Below, in pieces: positions 47,180 to 60,630 of a stretch of DNA of 64,000 bases (positions within the stretch are counted from its first letter, which is position 1; every line of letters begins with the position of its first letter). The stretch is taken from assembly GCA_001414485.1 (NCBI GenBank), contig LLEY01000052.1, forward strand, positions 310,001 through 374,000, written 5' to 3'. Both the position numbers and the translations under genes were made by a program. The notes below the pieces were generated by a model. The model saw nothing but the letters and a program-made list of their open reading frames with translations, did no database searches and had not been told where the DNA came from. This DNA comes from Calycina herbarum (lineage: Eukaryota > Ascomycota > Leotiomycetes > Helotiales > Pezizellaceae).

Positions 47180-47329
47180 TGTTGGTATGACTTGGTGGCC
47201 AATAGCATGATGCAAAAAGAGTGTATTATCGTTCGTGCATACAGAGCAAAGTTAGCTGCTCTGTCTACTTAAATAGACCTTAAGCGAGAAGGTCACGTGA
47301 AGCGCTACTCGCTCATTATTATGCCGACA
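47180..47329 (-). repeat. Copia element LTR (3' LTR by coding direction)
   Basis: 150 bp, TGTTGG at one end and CCGACA at the other, a perfect 6-bp terminal inverted repeat. Differs from the partner LTR by few transitions. Confidence 0.88.
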
Positions 47330-47519
47330 CTGGCACTTCTTCAAAACGGTGGAAGTTACTGCCTAAAAATCTTCAAAATCTCTCATCTCGTCCAGCCAAT
47401 CATAGCCCTCCATTCCATGTCCTCGACCAATGAGAGCGTCCCATTCAGAGGTCTCATTATCCCTCATTCCGTTCCACCCATTCCATAAGCTTAATATCCA
47501 GCTTACTAGTATCGATTAG

Positions 47520-49265
47520 CTTTTATAGAGCGTTACAACAATCCTTCTTAGTCATAGCATCCGCTAGATTACTCTTGCCATCGATCCACTTAATTTCGTC
47601 GATCTCTCAACTCATATACTTCTCGCAAGTACATAACGTCGCAAGTACATAACGTCAATCATTAAGCGCTTCTCCTTAGTAGTGCCTAATTTGGCTATAC
47701 ATTCGTAAATAGACTTCGAATCGGTATATGTAATAAGCAGGACCTTAAAGCCTAAGATGCTTTCTAAGGTTGATTTGATAGAAGCGGTAGTATCAAATCC
47801 GGAGCTTATTACATACAATTCTAAGGCTAAAACGCTGCGAGTAACTCTTTTACACTTAGTAGAAGACTAATACAAAATATTGGCATTATCGTCCTTATCT
47901 ACAAGTACTATAACGTACCTAATTTGTGACGATAAGTCCTTATTGTTCGCAAAAGAGCCGTCCGTGAAAGCGTATAATTTAAGCGAGTCCTAGTCTAGCT
48001 TAACGTATTTGAGTCCTCTTATAGCGTTGTCGATTTGCTATTAAATTCGCTTATTAAGAAGGCTAATATCGACTTCTTATAGATCGGTTATCTAGGTAGT
48101 ATATAATAAATCGAATACTACTTCTAGCTAGGACACTGTTACTAAATATGCTCTACGAGTATACTAAGTAATATATTAATCCTTAGTAGATACTGTACGA
48201 GAAGTGCCTTTAGTATTAGATATCTCCGCTAGCACCTTTTATACTAATTTCAAGTGCTTTGCGTAATCCTAGGTAAGCGTAAATAAGCTATCCGTATGCT
48301 TACTAATTAGCCCTCTATTAAACTAGATTAGATAGGTAATAGTAAGTTCTTATCTATCCTTTGATATAAATCCAGCTTCCTTAATAGCACTTTCTTCCTT
48401 AGCTATAAAAGTATCGTTTATAAGTATAAGAGTATTATTAGTTTAAAGTCCTACTACTATAAAAGGTCTATCTAATCGTTTAGTATATAAAAGACAGGGG
48501 TCGAAAGTGGATTATTCTATTATAAGCTTCGTAGTATAGTGTTTATAGTACGTTATAAACTAGTAGTTTCTAGCCTCTAGAATACTATATAATAGCTTAA
48601 TTACTTTAAAGAATATATCCTCCTATTAAGAGTATTCTTTTAGTAGGTATACAAAGAACTTTCGATTTAGTTCTATAAGTAACTAGGTGTATACTTATAT
48701 AATATCCCGAATATAAACTCGTAAATCCGAGTATACTACTATAAGTATAAGGATGATTCTTTAGCTTACTCTTTAGATTATAGAGGCCTAGGTAAGAACT
48801 AAGGACTTTCTATTATTATTATATACTTAGATAACTAGTCTTAACTTTACAAAAGCAAGTGCTGTACTCTTAAATTTGATATTATCTACGAACTATAATC
48901 TAAAGATTCTAGCGTCAGAAGGCAGGTTATCTTAGATAACGATCTTAAAGACGTCTTAATCGGTTAGTCTATTAACTTCCTTCTGTCGTAACTCGACGTA
49001 TATTATACTATTATTAGCTACGAATACTTTAATATCGTATTCCTCTTTAATAGAAGAGAGGAAAGTCTTAATATCGCTAATAGTGACAGGGTTCTTAGTA
49101 TTATTAATAAAAGCATCTATCTCTTAGAATAAGATCTTAAAAGGCCTATTTAGTAGTCTTAGGTGCTTTTATAGTCTTCCTCGTCTACGTTTCTAGACTA
49201 GTTCTATTATCGATTCTAGAGGATTAGTAAGGTTATCTTATCGTACTTATATCTAGTAAAGTTAG
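47520..49265 (-). pseudogene. Copia polyprotein relic, reverse transcriptase and RNase H
   Basis: Minus-strand reading with RIP stops. A Copia RT region near 48600 (FKVIKLLYSILEARNYQF, the degraded KPLYGIPEAG segment) is followed by the RT-RNase H linker near 48400, TDGSFANNKDL near 47960, YTDSKSIYECIAKLGTTKEK near 47690 and KWIDGKSNLADAMTKK near 47560. That is the standard order and ending of a Copia pol. The Gypsy element inserted just upstream of the RT. Confidence 0.8.
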
Positions 49266-49448
49266 TATAACAGTCCCAGTCACATACGACTGGATCACGT
49301 GCCGAGGTTCTACCGAAGCCTCGCTTAGTGTATATAAATAGAGACAGAGCGTACTAACTCTCCTCTTCTCTCTTTAGTTTAGTTTTCTTCGAATATAGGT
49401 ACTATTCTATAAGTATCTCTTTTAGTGTATTTATAGAGAGCTGTTACA
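49266..49448 (+). repeat. 5' LTR of the chromovirus
   Basis: 183 bp, TATAACAGTCCC...CTGTTACA, with a TATA-like box TATATAAATA at 49331. Differences from the 3' LTR and from the solo LTR at 12898 look like transitions only. Confidence 0.92.
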
Positions 49449-49599
49449 CTAAAACTAAACTTATACTCTCGCCTGGGAAGGTATACGAATATCCTAAAAC
49501 TGACGAACGAAAACATATATATTTACCTTATAGTAAATCCCTTCGTATATAGTAATAAGTTATAACGCTCCTCTCTTAGCTAGCTCGATAAGCAATCGG

Positions 49600-52500
49600 A
49601 CGAAGAGCCTCTACCTTTACCTTTACCTTTGCTACCTACTATTAACACTAGCTCTCGAAAGACTAAGACCTCTTCCTAAGCTATAGTACTACTACCTCTA
49701 CCTACTAGTAAGGCTACTACTAGCTCTTCTACAGCAGCAAAGTCTGAGTTACCTCCTCCTCTTATAGTCGACGATGTCTTATAACAAATCCTTTAGATAA
49801 TAACTACTCTTACGGATAAGGTCTACTACCTTAAAGTTAATACTAGATCTACCCCTTAAGTAGTAGAAATGTACGCACGCTGTAAATATACCCCTATAGA
49901 GCTTAAAGCTGAAAAGGTTGCCTAATCCACTCCTGCTGCCTAGTCTTCTAAGAAGACTAGTAAAGTAGAGAATCTATATACGTTTATAATAGAAGATAAC
50001 TAGATCACGTATAATACCTAGGAGACTGAAATTATAGCAAAGCTATATATTAATACTAACTACTTCGAATCTAAGGAGGTAAAGATGAATCTAGTATATC
50101 GCGCTACTACTGGCTAAGTATGTAATTATATTTACCTAAAATATAAGTTCGATGCTAACGACCGATTTACTACTTATAATAAGATGCTGGCTTACCTCTA
50201 TAACATTGTAGTTAGTCCGTACGTTTGTAACGAGGCTTATAAGAAGTACTAAGAGCTATGAATGACTTAAGAGACGTTCTACGAGTTTTGAGCAAAGTTC
50301 TAGAAGCTGGTAGACAAGTTTAGGGCTCTAAAGTAAGATAAAATTAACGACCTTTTTAATAAGTTAACTATTAACCTCTGACAAGCTCTTACAGTTATTA
50401 GACTTTAAGCTAAGGGAGACATAGACCTCTTTTATACTCTTGCTAGTAGCGTCGACAACGACCTATGAGATATTATAGAAGAAAAGGCTAGAAAGCGTGT
50501 AAGTAAGTATCTACCTACTACAGCTATAAATATAGCTATAGCTATACGTTCTCTAGAAATTCCTGCTTACGTAGTTGGCATTTACCCCTCTACTAACATA
50601 TGTTATAACTATAGAGAAGTTAGCTATTATATCAAGTCCTGCCTATAGCTAAGAGTCTATAAGAAGGTAGACTTAAGCGAGCTAGAGAAAGAAGAAGAAG
50701 CTAGATCTAAGTTAGGAAATGAATGTACTTAAGAGAAGACTCTACCTTAGGTAAATATAGGATTAATCTCTCTAAGATTAATCTATAGTTATTAGTTAGT
50801 GGAAAAGCGTTTACTTTACCTAGTATAATAATAATCAATAGATATAGTATATAAACCACTACTCTTAGTAACCTAGGAGTAAATGTATTCTCTTTTATAG
50901 ACGTCTAATTCAGCTACGACTTAGTAAAGTTCTATAACCTTAAAATAAAAAGACTTCTTATACTTATAAAGATTCGTAGATATAATAGAGAGATTAGTAG
51001 AGAAGCTACTTACTACCTCCTCTCTAATTATATATTAGATAGCTGTAAATTCTTTAACATACTCTTTATTCTACTAGACCTAGGATTATACGACATTATC
51101 CTTAGCTGAAAATTCTTTAAATACTTTTATATTAATATCGATGTAACTTATTAAAAGTTACTCTGGCTAGAGGAACTTAAGCCTTACTTCTTTACTCGGC
51201 AGCCTACCCCTCTCTCGCGCGAAGCTATTTGTCCTAAGGACTCTACGCTCTTTTACCAGAATTAGGTAGACGCTTATAACCTTGTAATAGAAACGGACGA
51301 ATTATAGAGATAGAATAGCTGATCTATTCTAGAACTCTATATAATAGAACATCTAGAATACGTACCTACGATCTACGAAAGCAACTACTAGTCTTCTATA
51401 TAAGTATAATACTGGATTATGAAACGGGAACTCGAGAGATTACCTAAGAAAGTACTTACCCTAGTCTATTAACGAAAGCCCTTTCTAAAGTAAGAACCTT
51501 CTATAATAATTAACATCTCTACTATATCCGCGGTAGGAATATACTACTATTTACTTTAGGAAGATAGCGAGATGTTTACTACTAGCTTATACGAGATTAA
51601 CAGTATTATAGCTAGACGAGAAGAGGATTGTATAGTAATACTAGAGGTTCTAGAAAAGTATATAGATTTTATAGACGTATTCTTAAAAGAAGCTTTAGAT
51701 ACCCTACTACCTTACTAATATTACGACTATAAAATATAGCTAGAAGGAACAGATACTCTTAAATATTCCCTACTATATAAGATGTCGACTAAAGAGCTAC
51801 TTGCTATAAAGGAATATATCTTAGACAACCTTTATAAGGGATTTATAGAGCATAGCCAGTCCCCTTTTGCTGCTCTAGTACTGTTTATTAAGAAGGTAGA
51901 CGGAAGATTACGCTTTTATATTAACTTCTAGAAGCTTAATAACCTTACTTGAAAAGACCGCTATCTACTTCCTCTTATCGATGAAATGCTAGCCTGTATT
52001 AGCTAAGCTCGTATCTTTACGAAACTCGATATCTGTTAAGCTTTCTATTATATATAAATAGATCCTGATTCTGAAGAACTAACTACTTTCTATATATGTT
52101 ATAGAACGTATAAGTGTAAGGTTCTGCTCTTTAGACTTACGAATAGACTATCTACGTACTAGTGGTATATAAACGACGTACTTTTCGACTATTTAGACGA
52201 TTTCTGCTCTACTTACTTAGACGATATCCTTATCTATTCTTCGAATATATTAGAGTACGAGGAACACGTATAAAAAGTCCTCTAACGACTACGAGATACT
52301 AGCTTATAAGTAGATATTAAGAAATACGAATTTAACGTCGAGAAGACAAAATACCTTAGCTTTATTATTAAGACTGATAGTATTAAAGTAGATCTAGAAA
52401 AAGTTGTAGTAGTCTAGAATTAGTAAGCACTAGATATAGTAAAAGGCGTCTAGAGCTTCCTAGGCTTTTATAACTTCTACTAGAGGTTTATATAGAATTA

Positions 52501-54660
52501 TAGAATTATTACAAAATCACTTACACGTCTTATAAAAGACAACGTACCCTTTAACTTCGATAAAAGCTACTAAGACGCTTTTAAAGAGCTGAAAGAATAC
52601 CTTACGACAGCACTAGTCCTTCGCTACTACTCTCTAGAGCTTCCTACGATGATCGAGACAGACGCCTCAGACGGGATAATTGCTAGGATACTATAATAAC
52701 AGTAAGCAGACGGCGAATGGTACCTAGTAGCTTACTTTAGTAAGGTTATGTCCTTAGCTAAGTATAATTACGAGATTTATGACAAAGAGATGCTTGTAAT
52801 CGTATGCTTGCTTATGGAATAGAGACTGGAATTATAAAGTATATACGAGAAAGTTCGTATTTATACTAACTATAAAGCACTTAAGTACTTTATAACGATA
52901 AAGCAGCTTACTGTACGTTAAGCTAGATGGGCTGAAGCTTTAGCTGAATACTACTTTATAGTAATATACTGTTCTAGAAAAGAGAATAGAAAGGCGGACG
53001 CTTTAATACGAAAAACGGACGAGTTACGGACTTAGAAGGAGCTGAAAGAATAATACCGGACCTGTATGCTCTTGACGAAAGAACAAGTCGATATAGAAAC
53101 ACTTAAAGACCTCGGGGTTGAAATAAGCTCTATTACGCTGGCTCCAGTTGACGACGACCACTTCTAGGAGTCTCTTATGCTCTCTGAACGAATCCGTAAA
53201 GCAAATAAGGATGCTGAGACACTTTAAGCTTTACGATTACAGGCTGAGAACGACGAAGACTCTCCGTACGTCTTAGAGGAAGACCTACTGCTTTATCAAG
53301 GCTGCTTAATAGTGCCAGATATCGATACTTTATAGATAGACCTGATCTGTGAAGTATACGACTAAGTACTGCTAGCCCACCCTGGACGAGACAAGACCTA
53401 CTAGATCCTTTGCTTGAGATATATCTGGCGAAATATAAAGTCTAATATTACGTAATACGTACATAACTGTTACGAATGTCGAAGAGCGGATGTGCTAAGA
53501 GACAAGACCCCTAGTTATCTATACCCACTTCTAGTCCTATTACGTATATAGTAACACGTGGTAATAGACTTTAAATCCTTCCTAGCTGACAAGCATGGCT
53601 TTGACAACGTATTTGTGGTTATCGACCGATTATCTAAACAATCTATCTCTATCCTATGCTAAAAGGAAGTGACGGCTGAGCAGATAGCTAGGCTATACTT
53701 ACAGTACGTATTATAATATTATAGAATCCTAGAGAGTATTATCTCTGACAGAGGCTCTTAGTTTATCTCTGCCTTCTGGCGAGAATTTACGTGAATCCTC
53801 GGCGTCTGGCTTCGACTTTCGACTGTAAATCACGCTTAGATAGACGGACAAACTGAAATTATAAACTAGTACCTAGATTAGTGCTTATAGCTGTATATAA
53901 ATTACTACCAGAATAATTAGTTAGAGCTACTTCTAATAATGGACCACGCTTAGCTTATACTGCCTTATAGTACTATTAGAATGTCCCTGTTCGAATTATA
54001 AAAGGGCTACTTACTAAGAACGTCTTTTGACTAGCATACGCCTGAACCCTCGACTGTATAAGAGAGGCTATTATAAGAAGAAGCTACAACAGTTACGAAG
54101 ACTCTTTAAGAAGTACTAGACGTCGGCTAAGCGAATATAGTAAAAGCTTAAGAAAAGAAAGAACGGGACGTGAATAGACATAGACGAGAAGTAGACTTTG
54201 GAGTCGGCGATATGGTTTTTATTACTATAAAGGACTAGAATACGTAAAGACCTAGCTAGAAGTTAGACCACTAGATAGCTAGACCTTTTAAGATCCTTAA
54301 GGAAGTTGGCTCTGCTTTTAGACTCTAGTTACTATCCTCTATTAGAGTCTATCCTGTCTTCGTACTAGAGAAGTTACACAAAGCTTCAGACGATCCTCTG
54401 CCTAGACAAGTAAGTACGCCACCTCCACCGATTATCGTCGACAAAGAAGAAGAATAGAAGGTTAAGGAAGTACTTATAAGTAAGACGCGATAGAAGTCTC
54501 TTTACTACCGATTAAAGTAGAAGGGCTATAACGAGGACCTTGACTAGCACCTAGCTCGCTACGTAGCCTACTTGCTACATATGTTAAAGGAATTCTATTT
54601 AGCAAATCCAACAGCTGACGGGCCTCCAAAGTCTCTTCCTTTGTAGCTAGAGGCGTACGA
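49600..54660 (+). pseudogene. Gypsy gag-pol relic with chromodomain
   Basis: Recognisable blocks despite stops: the RT palm with YLDDILIYS (YLDD at 52214-52225) after a degraded VDYRALN-like block near 51920; RNase H near 52650-52800 (TDASDGIIA, VAYFSKVMSLAKYNYEIYDK); the integrase HHCC zinc finger near 53380-53490 (HPGRDKT, HNCYECRRAD); the catalytic core near 53570-53800 (VVIDFKSFLADKHGF, IISDRGS); and a chromodomain near 54505-54570 (YYRLK-stop-KGYNEDLD). The terminal chromodomain places it among chromoviruses. Confidence 0.88.
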
Positions 54661-54747
54661 GGCAGGAAGAGACAATTACAGCGAATTAGAGAGTAACGAC
54701 TCTATAGCTACGGAAGACAAAGCGACTTGGTTAGAGAGGGCCCGGTT

Positions 54748-54761
54748 AAAGAAGGGGGTAG
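54748..54761 (+). other. Polypurine tract of the chromovirus
   Basis: AAAGAAGGGGGTAG directly abuts the 3' LTR, the position of the plus-strand primer in LTR retrotransposons. Confidence 0.8.
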
Positions 54762-54944
54762 TATAACAGTCCCAGTTATATACGACTGGATTACGTGCTA
54801 AGGTTCTACCGAGGCCTCGCTTAGTGTATATAAATAGAGACAGAGCGTACTAACTCTCCTCTTCTCTCTTTAGTTTAGTTTTCTTCGAATACAGGTACCA
54901 TTCTACAAGCATCTCTTTTGGTACATTTATAGAGAGCTGTCACA
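54762..54944 (+). repeat. 3' LTR of the chromovirus
   Basis: 183 bp, TATAACAGTCCC...CTGTCACA, preceded by the polypurine tract and followed by the GTTAG duplication. Confidence 0.92.
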
Positions 54945-54949
54945 GTTAG

Positions 54950-57900
54950 TATCGAGTTTATAAGCGAGATTAAGGCTTCTCTTAAGGCTTAGTTCTATCG
55001 TCTATTCTATCTCTATAAGATTGTAGTATTATCTCGAACGACGGTGCTATTCTAGAAATCTCTCTAACCGCTAGTACTGTTCTAGAGTCTTTAAAGATTT
55101 CTTCGAAGTATAGCTTTACTACTGTAGATCTAAATCTTATAAGACTACTTAGTAGCAATATAATACAGTCTTCATTTTCGATTCCTTATAGTAAGAAGGG
55201 ACCGGTCTAGGATTTTTAATACTTACGTTAGACGAGTATATTAGTATTTAGTAGTAAGTTCTTAATTCTACTAGGTAACGGACTATTCTAGGTATTAAGA
55301 GTATCTGTAATTTAACGCTTTATAAGTAATTTACGTACTTCTTTAATAGCCTTTATATAGGTCTCGGATCTCTAAAATATTAATTATAAGAGAGTATTAC
55401 TTTTAGCTATTCTAGGATAAGCGCTATATATAAGTAAAGTAGGTACTAAACTATCAGGTCCTACTATGTCGTTAATAGCTTTAAAAGCTATTTAGAGAGC
55501 GGAGGCCTTTATAATACTAGGTTATTATTCCTAGATAATTAAGTAAATATAGCGAATCGGTCTATAGTATTATTCTACTATACTAATAGAGTTATATACT
55601 TCTACTAGTACGGTTTTAACCTTAATTTCTATTGAATTTGTATATCTCTTAAACTCCTTTATAATAAAGTTCTTTCTAGCGTCTATAGTAACATAGTCGA
55701 AAGGTCCTAAGTAGGTGTTAATCTAACACTTTTAAAAGGTCTCTTAGGTACTCTTTATACTTATGTCTAGTAGGAAGTCTCCGGATTAATATCGAGTTCC
55801 TTAATCTATAATATATAATACTAGCTTTTCTTCTAAAAAGAAGATATTTATAATTATATTATAATTAAACTTAATATTATTATAAAGTATAAATTTAAAT
55901 CGCCTAGGTGACTTTCTATACTTTTAGTAATACTTATAGTATTTAGTAAGGTGTTATAGAATGTCTTACTTAATATCGTAACCGGCACGCTCGAGTATAT
56001 ACTATAAGCGTAGTATAGATAGGTAACTAAAGCGCTTATAAAGACGCCTAATATTAACATCTATAAGATAATATAGGGATTCTTATACAAGGTTATATAC
56101 AGCCTTATTCTAGAGTAGAAAGAGGTGTCCGAATTATTATATAATTCTAAAACGTTCTACTTCCTAACCCTTTCTATCTTCCTAAATAAGGACGTTCTAG
56201 AGGTTATTAATTAAGACGTATAAACGGTCTATATCGTTAATATATATAATAAATAGTATATCTAAATATATAATATAGAATTCCGTATAGCCGATTAGTA
56301 TACTAATTATAATCGATCCTAGAGAGGATACGTAGCCTTTACTAAATTATATACTAATCTAGCCTTTAGTGCTTTTATTAATAGAGATATTCTAGACATG
56401 TTTAATATATACTAAGTACTACTTATATTCTACACTTGACTTTCCTCCTACGCTAGTATTAATTATAACTCTAAAAAAGTGGTCTCGTATATACTTCTTA
56501 GTAGTAGATATAAATACTTCTTCTATAAACTTATAGGATATAGTATCTAGAATTAGTAGTAGAATAAATCTAGTAGAAGTATAATCTTATACTAGGTTTA
56601 TTAAACCAGTAGTAAGAGTTTATATACTCGAATTATCGATATATCCGATAGAAGTAATTAAGTAGTAGATAACCTCGTAGTAGATAACGTTACTATCTAA
56701 ATTACTTCTACTATCCTCTATTACTATCGTCTAAAGTGTTTTAGCTATATCTTCTTCTTCTATACGTTCGACATTAGCGATATAAGTACAGTAGATCTTC
56801 TTAATAAAGCTACTATCCTTTCTATAGAAGTTAGTTCTATTATTCTTTTACTATTTAGTAAAGTAATAATCCTACTCTTCTTAAGTATAGTTCTAGGATC
56901 AGTGGCCTTCCTTTCTATATATATAATACTTATTACTCTTGCCTTTGTACTAGTAGCTATAAGAATTACTAGAATTGTTATACTTATAGAAGTAATAATC
57001 GGTTATTAAAGTCTTAGTATTTAATACGTGGCTTACTTCGTAATTACGAATAGAGCTTCTTAAAAGAGTAATAGTGCTTTAAAGTAACGAGTTTTATAGT
57101 AAGGTCGAGTATATACTTCGGTATTCTAGTGCTTCCTTATATATAGTAAGCAGCTTATTAGCTAATTGTCTATAGTAAAGTTCTTCTAATTTAGATAGTA
57201 TCTTCTTAAAGCACTAGCTAGGTGTCTTTTCCGAATATTCTAGCTTAGCTTTAGTTTATAAGAATATAATACGATTCTACTTAGAGGATTAACCTCTTAA
57301 GTATAGCTTATCCTTAAAGTATAATTAGATAGTAGTAGAAAGATCGTCGTACGACTGATTAGTTCCTTCCTTAAAGACACTAGTGTAAAAGTGGTTTAAT
57401 ACCTAACTCTTAAGTATAATCAGGAAAGTAAGATTATATACTAAAGGTAATATACTACAACGATTACATATATCCTTGAATATTCTTAACTTAAGCTTGA
57501 AGTTGTCTCTCTTACTACTATACTTTTATTCGTCCGAGTATAACTTTATAAGATTACTAAGTATAAAGGCAGGGTTGCCTATCTGGCTATTTTAGTTACT
57601 AGGATAGCTAGTTTAGTTATAGGTTATAAGAGCCGTCGGCTAGTTTATAAGAGCGTTCTAGGTTATAAAAGCCGCTAGTAGTGTTGTAGGGATAGGAATA
57701 TTAGAAGCGTATACTATAGTTCCTTAACTGATCTCTAGGAATCGGTTAGAGTAAGCTTCAATATATATATATCTTATAGCTATCTCTTTTGACTTAGTTC
57801 GATCCTTAATAACTTGTTGTCTTAGCTCCTTAATAGTCTATTCCGTTCGGTTAACCTCTTAAGCCGTATTATAGAGTACTCTTAGCATAAGTGCCTTATG

Positions 57901-58156
57901 TCTATCTATCTCTACCTATACGCCTCTATTACGTAGTAGCTTACGTATTATAATAAGGGTGTTTCTTGCTATAACTACGAACTTTGATTTAGGCTAATCG
58001 TCAAAGTCTATACGGTATACTTCTTATAAATAATCGTTATCTATATCATCGACGTCGTATTCCTCTAACTTTGTACTTATATAAGCCGTGGCCTCCTTGT
58101 CTTCAACCCACTGTTGTAGTGGTGCCCTAGTATCGAGGGGATTCTGGTGTTATTAG
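54950..58156 (-). pseudogene. Copia polyprotein relic, 5' part (gag-integrase)
   Basis: The minus-strand remainder of the Copia coding region between the Gypsy insertion and its leader. Decay is heavy; only short open stretches survive (for example 56060-55854). Assignment to gag, protease and integrase is by position, not by clear motifs. Confidence 0.5.
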
Positions 58157-58312
58157 GTGAATAGACGTATGTTGTTTTTAGTACTTATAAGTTACTAAAA
58201 CCGGGTAAATTGTCTTGTTGTTTTAGTGCTTTTGTGAGTCACCAAAATCGGGTGAATTTGTCTTATTGTTTTGGTGCTTTTATAAGTCACCGAAATCAGG
58301 TGAATTGTCTTT
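58157..58312. repeat. Tandem repeat of about 48 bp, three units
   Basis: Three imperfect units built around TTGTTTTAGTGCTTTTGTGA and CACCAAAATCGGGTGAATT. Inside the Copia element, between its coding part and 5' LTR. Confidence 0.75.
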
Positions 58313-58344
58313 ACACAATAGCCGCTCTTTCCAAGAGCGGTTGC

Positions 58345-58615
58345 AAGTAGGGTGGTATTGCAAGTCGAAGAGGTTATAAGGCTATAAGGTTGTATTACAA
58401 TTCGGAGAGGTTACAAGGTTGCTGTTGTTGTTGCTGTTGTACTGCAAGTCCTAGAGTTTGTAGTAGAAGTAGGGTAGTATTGCAAGTCGAAGAGGTTACA
58501 AGGTCGTAAGGGTGTTGCAATTCGGAGAGGTTGCAAGGTTGTAAGAGTGTTGCAATTCGGAGAGGTTACAAGGTTGTTATAACTATACTACAAGTCCAAG
58601 AGTTTGCAGTGGTAT
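58345..58615. repeat. Tandem repeat of the AATTCGGAGAGGTTACAAGG type
   Basis: About eight imperfect units alternating GCAAGTCGAAGAGGTTACAA and GCAATTCGGAGAGGTTACAA with GTTGTTGCTGTTG spacers. Lies in the Copia leader next to the 48-bp repeat. Confidence 0.75.
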
Positions 58616-58761
58616 TGTCGGGGGTGTAACCAGTAGAAGGAGTCTCTTCTAAGAAGAGGAGTCTACTTTGCACAACTACGTAACTGTACGTAAGCTTACG
58701 ATTCCAAGAACCGCGATACGTATAGTCAGTTTTTCTGATCTACGTGCGCGACACTAATCAG

Positions 58762-58911
58762 TGTTGGTATGACTTAGTGGCTAATAGCATGATGTAAAAA
58801 GAGTGTATTATCGTTCGTGTATACAGAGCAAAGTTAGCTGCTCTGTCTACTTAAATAGACCTTAAGCGAGAATGTCACGTGAAGCGCTACTCGCTCATTA
58901 TTATGCCGACA
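58762..58911 (-). repeat. Copia element LTR (5' LTR by coding direction)
   Basis: 150 bp, near-identical to 47180-47329, with extra transitions typical of RIP. Followed by the CCTTG target duplication. Confidence 0.88.
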
Positions 58912-59790
58912 CCTTGTTTCTGGCTACTATTTTCCTTAGATATAATTAAATCAGCTACGTCGCCTACTATTAATGTCTCTTAACTCTTAATATACTTCCT
59001 CTTACGACTTTTACGCTTAGTTGTAGCCTTAGTTATTATACGAAGACTAGTGATTTCCTTACGTATTAACACTATATTATATATCACCCTAGTTGGGCCT
59101 TTTTCGAGTTAATTAAGAGACTGAATAATAGAACTAGGTGACGAGTCTTAATATCTTTAAATCTGATCTCGAATAAGCGTTGATTAAGCTATTATTTCGT
59201 ATACGTTACTTAGTGTTTTAGGTGTCTATAGAGTATCTTCTAGTATTGTTAGTATTAGTATACAAAGCCTTAAATCAAGCTTTAATAACACAGCTTCTAG
59301 GCTATATAGGACTAGCCTAGCCTCTTTAAAACTCGCGTAGATGTTATCCTTTATAAATGCTTTATAAAAAGCTGCTTTAAACGCGAGAAGAAAGGTTTCT
59401 TTAGTAATATAATTAATATGATTCTATACTAAGCCTAATATCTTAGCTTTATATGCTCGCTTTAATAGCGAGAAGTAGACTATATTAAGCAGCTGTAGTA
59501 GGTGTAATAAGTATAGAGGCATATAGAGAGTAATAATATTTAAGTCTTTATAGAGTTACTAGAATTTAAGCGAGTTATAGCTTTTATAACTATTAATAAT
59601 TAATAAACGATATCCTCCTATACTTTATACCTTTATATACTTGTTAAAATGCTTTAACTATATAACTCTAAGCTTATTATTTATCTAGCCGTTGTTATTA
59701 ACCTTAATTACCTAATCGTGTAGTATATATATATCTTAGTACTAGGTAGAAATAAGTACTTTGCCTACGAATATAATAAAAAGCAGGATT

Positions 59791-59943
59791 TGTAACGGAC
59801 GTGAATGAATAGCTTTTACTAGTGCGCTAGCCGGCTAAAAGGCATAAGAATTAATCGGCAGACCAATTCGCTATTCTACTACTTGATAGGAATCCCGGTG
59901 TAACACCACCCACGTGACCTCCAGCCACGTGACGGCTGTCACA
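59791..59943. mobile_element. Solo LTR inside the pogo element
   Basis: 153 bp, TGTAACGGACGTG to GGCTGTCACA, flanked by GGATT (59786-59790 and 59944-59948). The sequence differs from the other LTRs in the window apart from the terminal TGTRAC/GTCACA, so it is a third LTR family. Confidence 0.85.
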
Positions 59944-60630
59944 GGATTGCCTATCCTATTACGTTAACTACTTAAATAACTATAACCTACTCGCGATTAC
60001 CTAGCTAAACTTGCTTTCGCTTCTTACGTGTTTCTAAGCTTATAATAACAAGTTAGGACGAAATAACTCCTATTATAAAGCCACTTTCGTTAAAGTTATA
60101 AATATCCTTATCTTAAATACTATATTTCTCTTTAATAGACTATATAAGTATAAACTATAGGCTAATAACTCGCGGATCCTTAGTTAAAGCTCGCTGACGA
60201 CCGTATAAACAACTCTATCGAGTTTTAAGCTTAGGTGTACGTTTTATAAAGTTATCTAGCCAGTTCCTGCCTATAGGCTTTCCGTCGCGCTCTCTTAGTA
60301 GATTATTAGCTATATCTCGTACTATATCCCTTATAGGCGAAAACCCTCGCGAATCCAACTCTAATATATATCTAACTATTGCCTCCTCTTCTAGCTTTAT
60401 AAGCTTTTTCGAATTAGGCTAGTAATCGCGTTGTAAGGGCTTTCCGGCGCGTCGATCGGAGAGAGTCTTTCGAGGAACATGGTAAATCTTTGCAGCGCTT
60501 TGTTCGGTCAATAACGCGTTGTTTTCGAGTTCTTAGGTTGCTAAAATGATATTAGCTTCTTAAGAAGGTAATTGAACGTTGTAGTGTTGAGCTATTATGA
60601 TTTAAAGGTGGTATATGGTGCGCGACGAGG

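Larger units (their letters stand above)
49266..54944 (+). mobile_element. Ty3/Gypsy chromovirus, full-length, heavily RIP-mutated
   Basis: 5,679 bp with 183-bp LTRs (49266-49448 and 54762-54944) and a GTTAG target duplication (49261-49265 and 54945-54949). Gene order on the plus strand is gag with a degraded CCHC knuckle (about 50600), protease region, RT, RNase H, integrase and C-terminal chromodomain. Many Trp and Gln codons read as TAG/TAA, the expected RIP outcome. It is inserted in the Copia element. Confidence 0.93.
47180..58911 (-). mobile_element. Ty1/Copia-type LTR retrotransposon, RIP-decayed and split
   Basis: Two 150-bp direct LTRs (47180-47329 and 58762-58911), TGTTGGTATGAC...ATGCCGACA, flanked by CCTTG (47175-47179 and 58912-58916). 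Without the Gypsy insertion (49266-54944 plus one TSD) it is about 6 kb, a usual Copia size. Coding is on the minus strand, so the 58.8-kb LTR is the 5' LTR. It lies inside the C-terminal coding region of the pogo transposase. TA-rich decay and frequent stops show RIP. Confidence 0.88.

Noticed and set aside
47486..47518. Polylinker-like run of restriction sites (AAGCTT, ACTAGT, ATCGAT)
   Set aside because: It is not a vector polylinker in order or spacing and lies just downstream of the Copia RNase H end; chance in AT-rich sequence.
55854..56060. Small hydrophobic minus-strand protein
   Set aside because: Lies in RIP-decayed Copia sequence; hydrophobicity comes from the AT bias.
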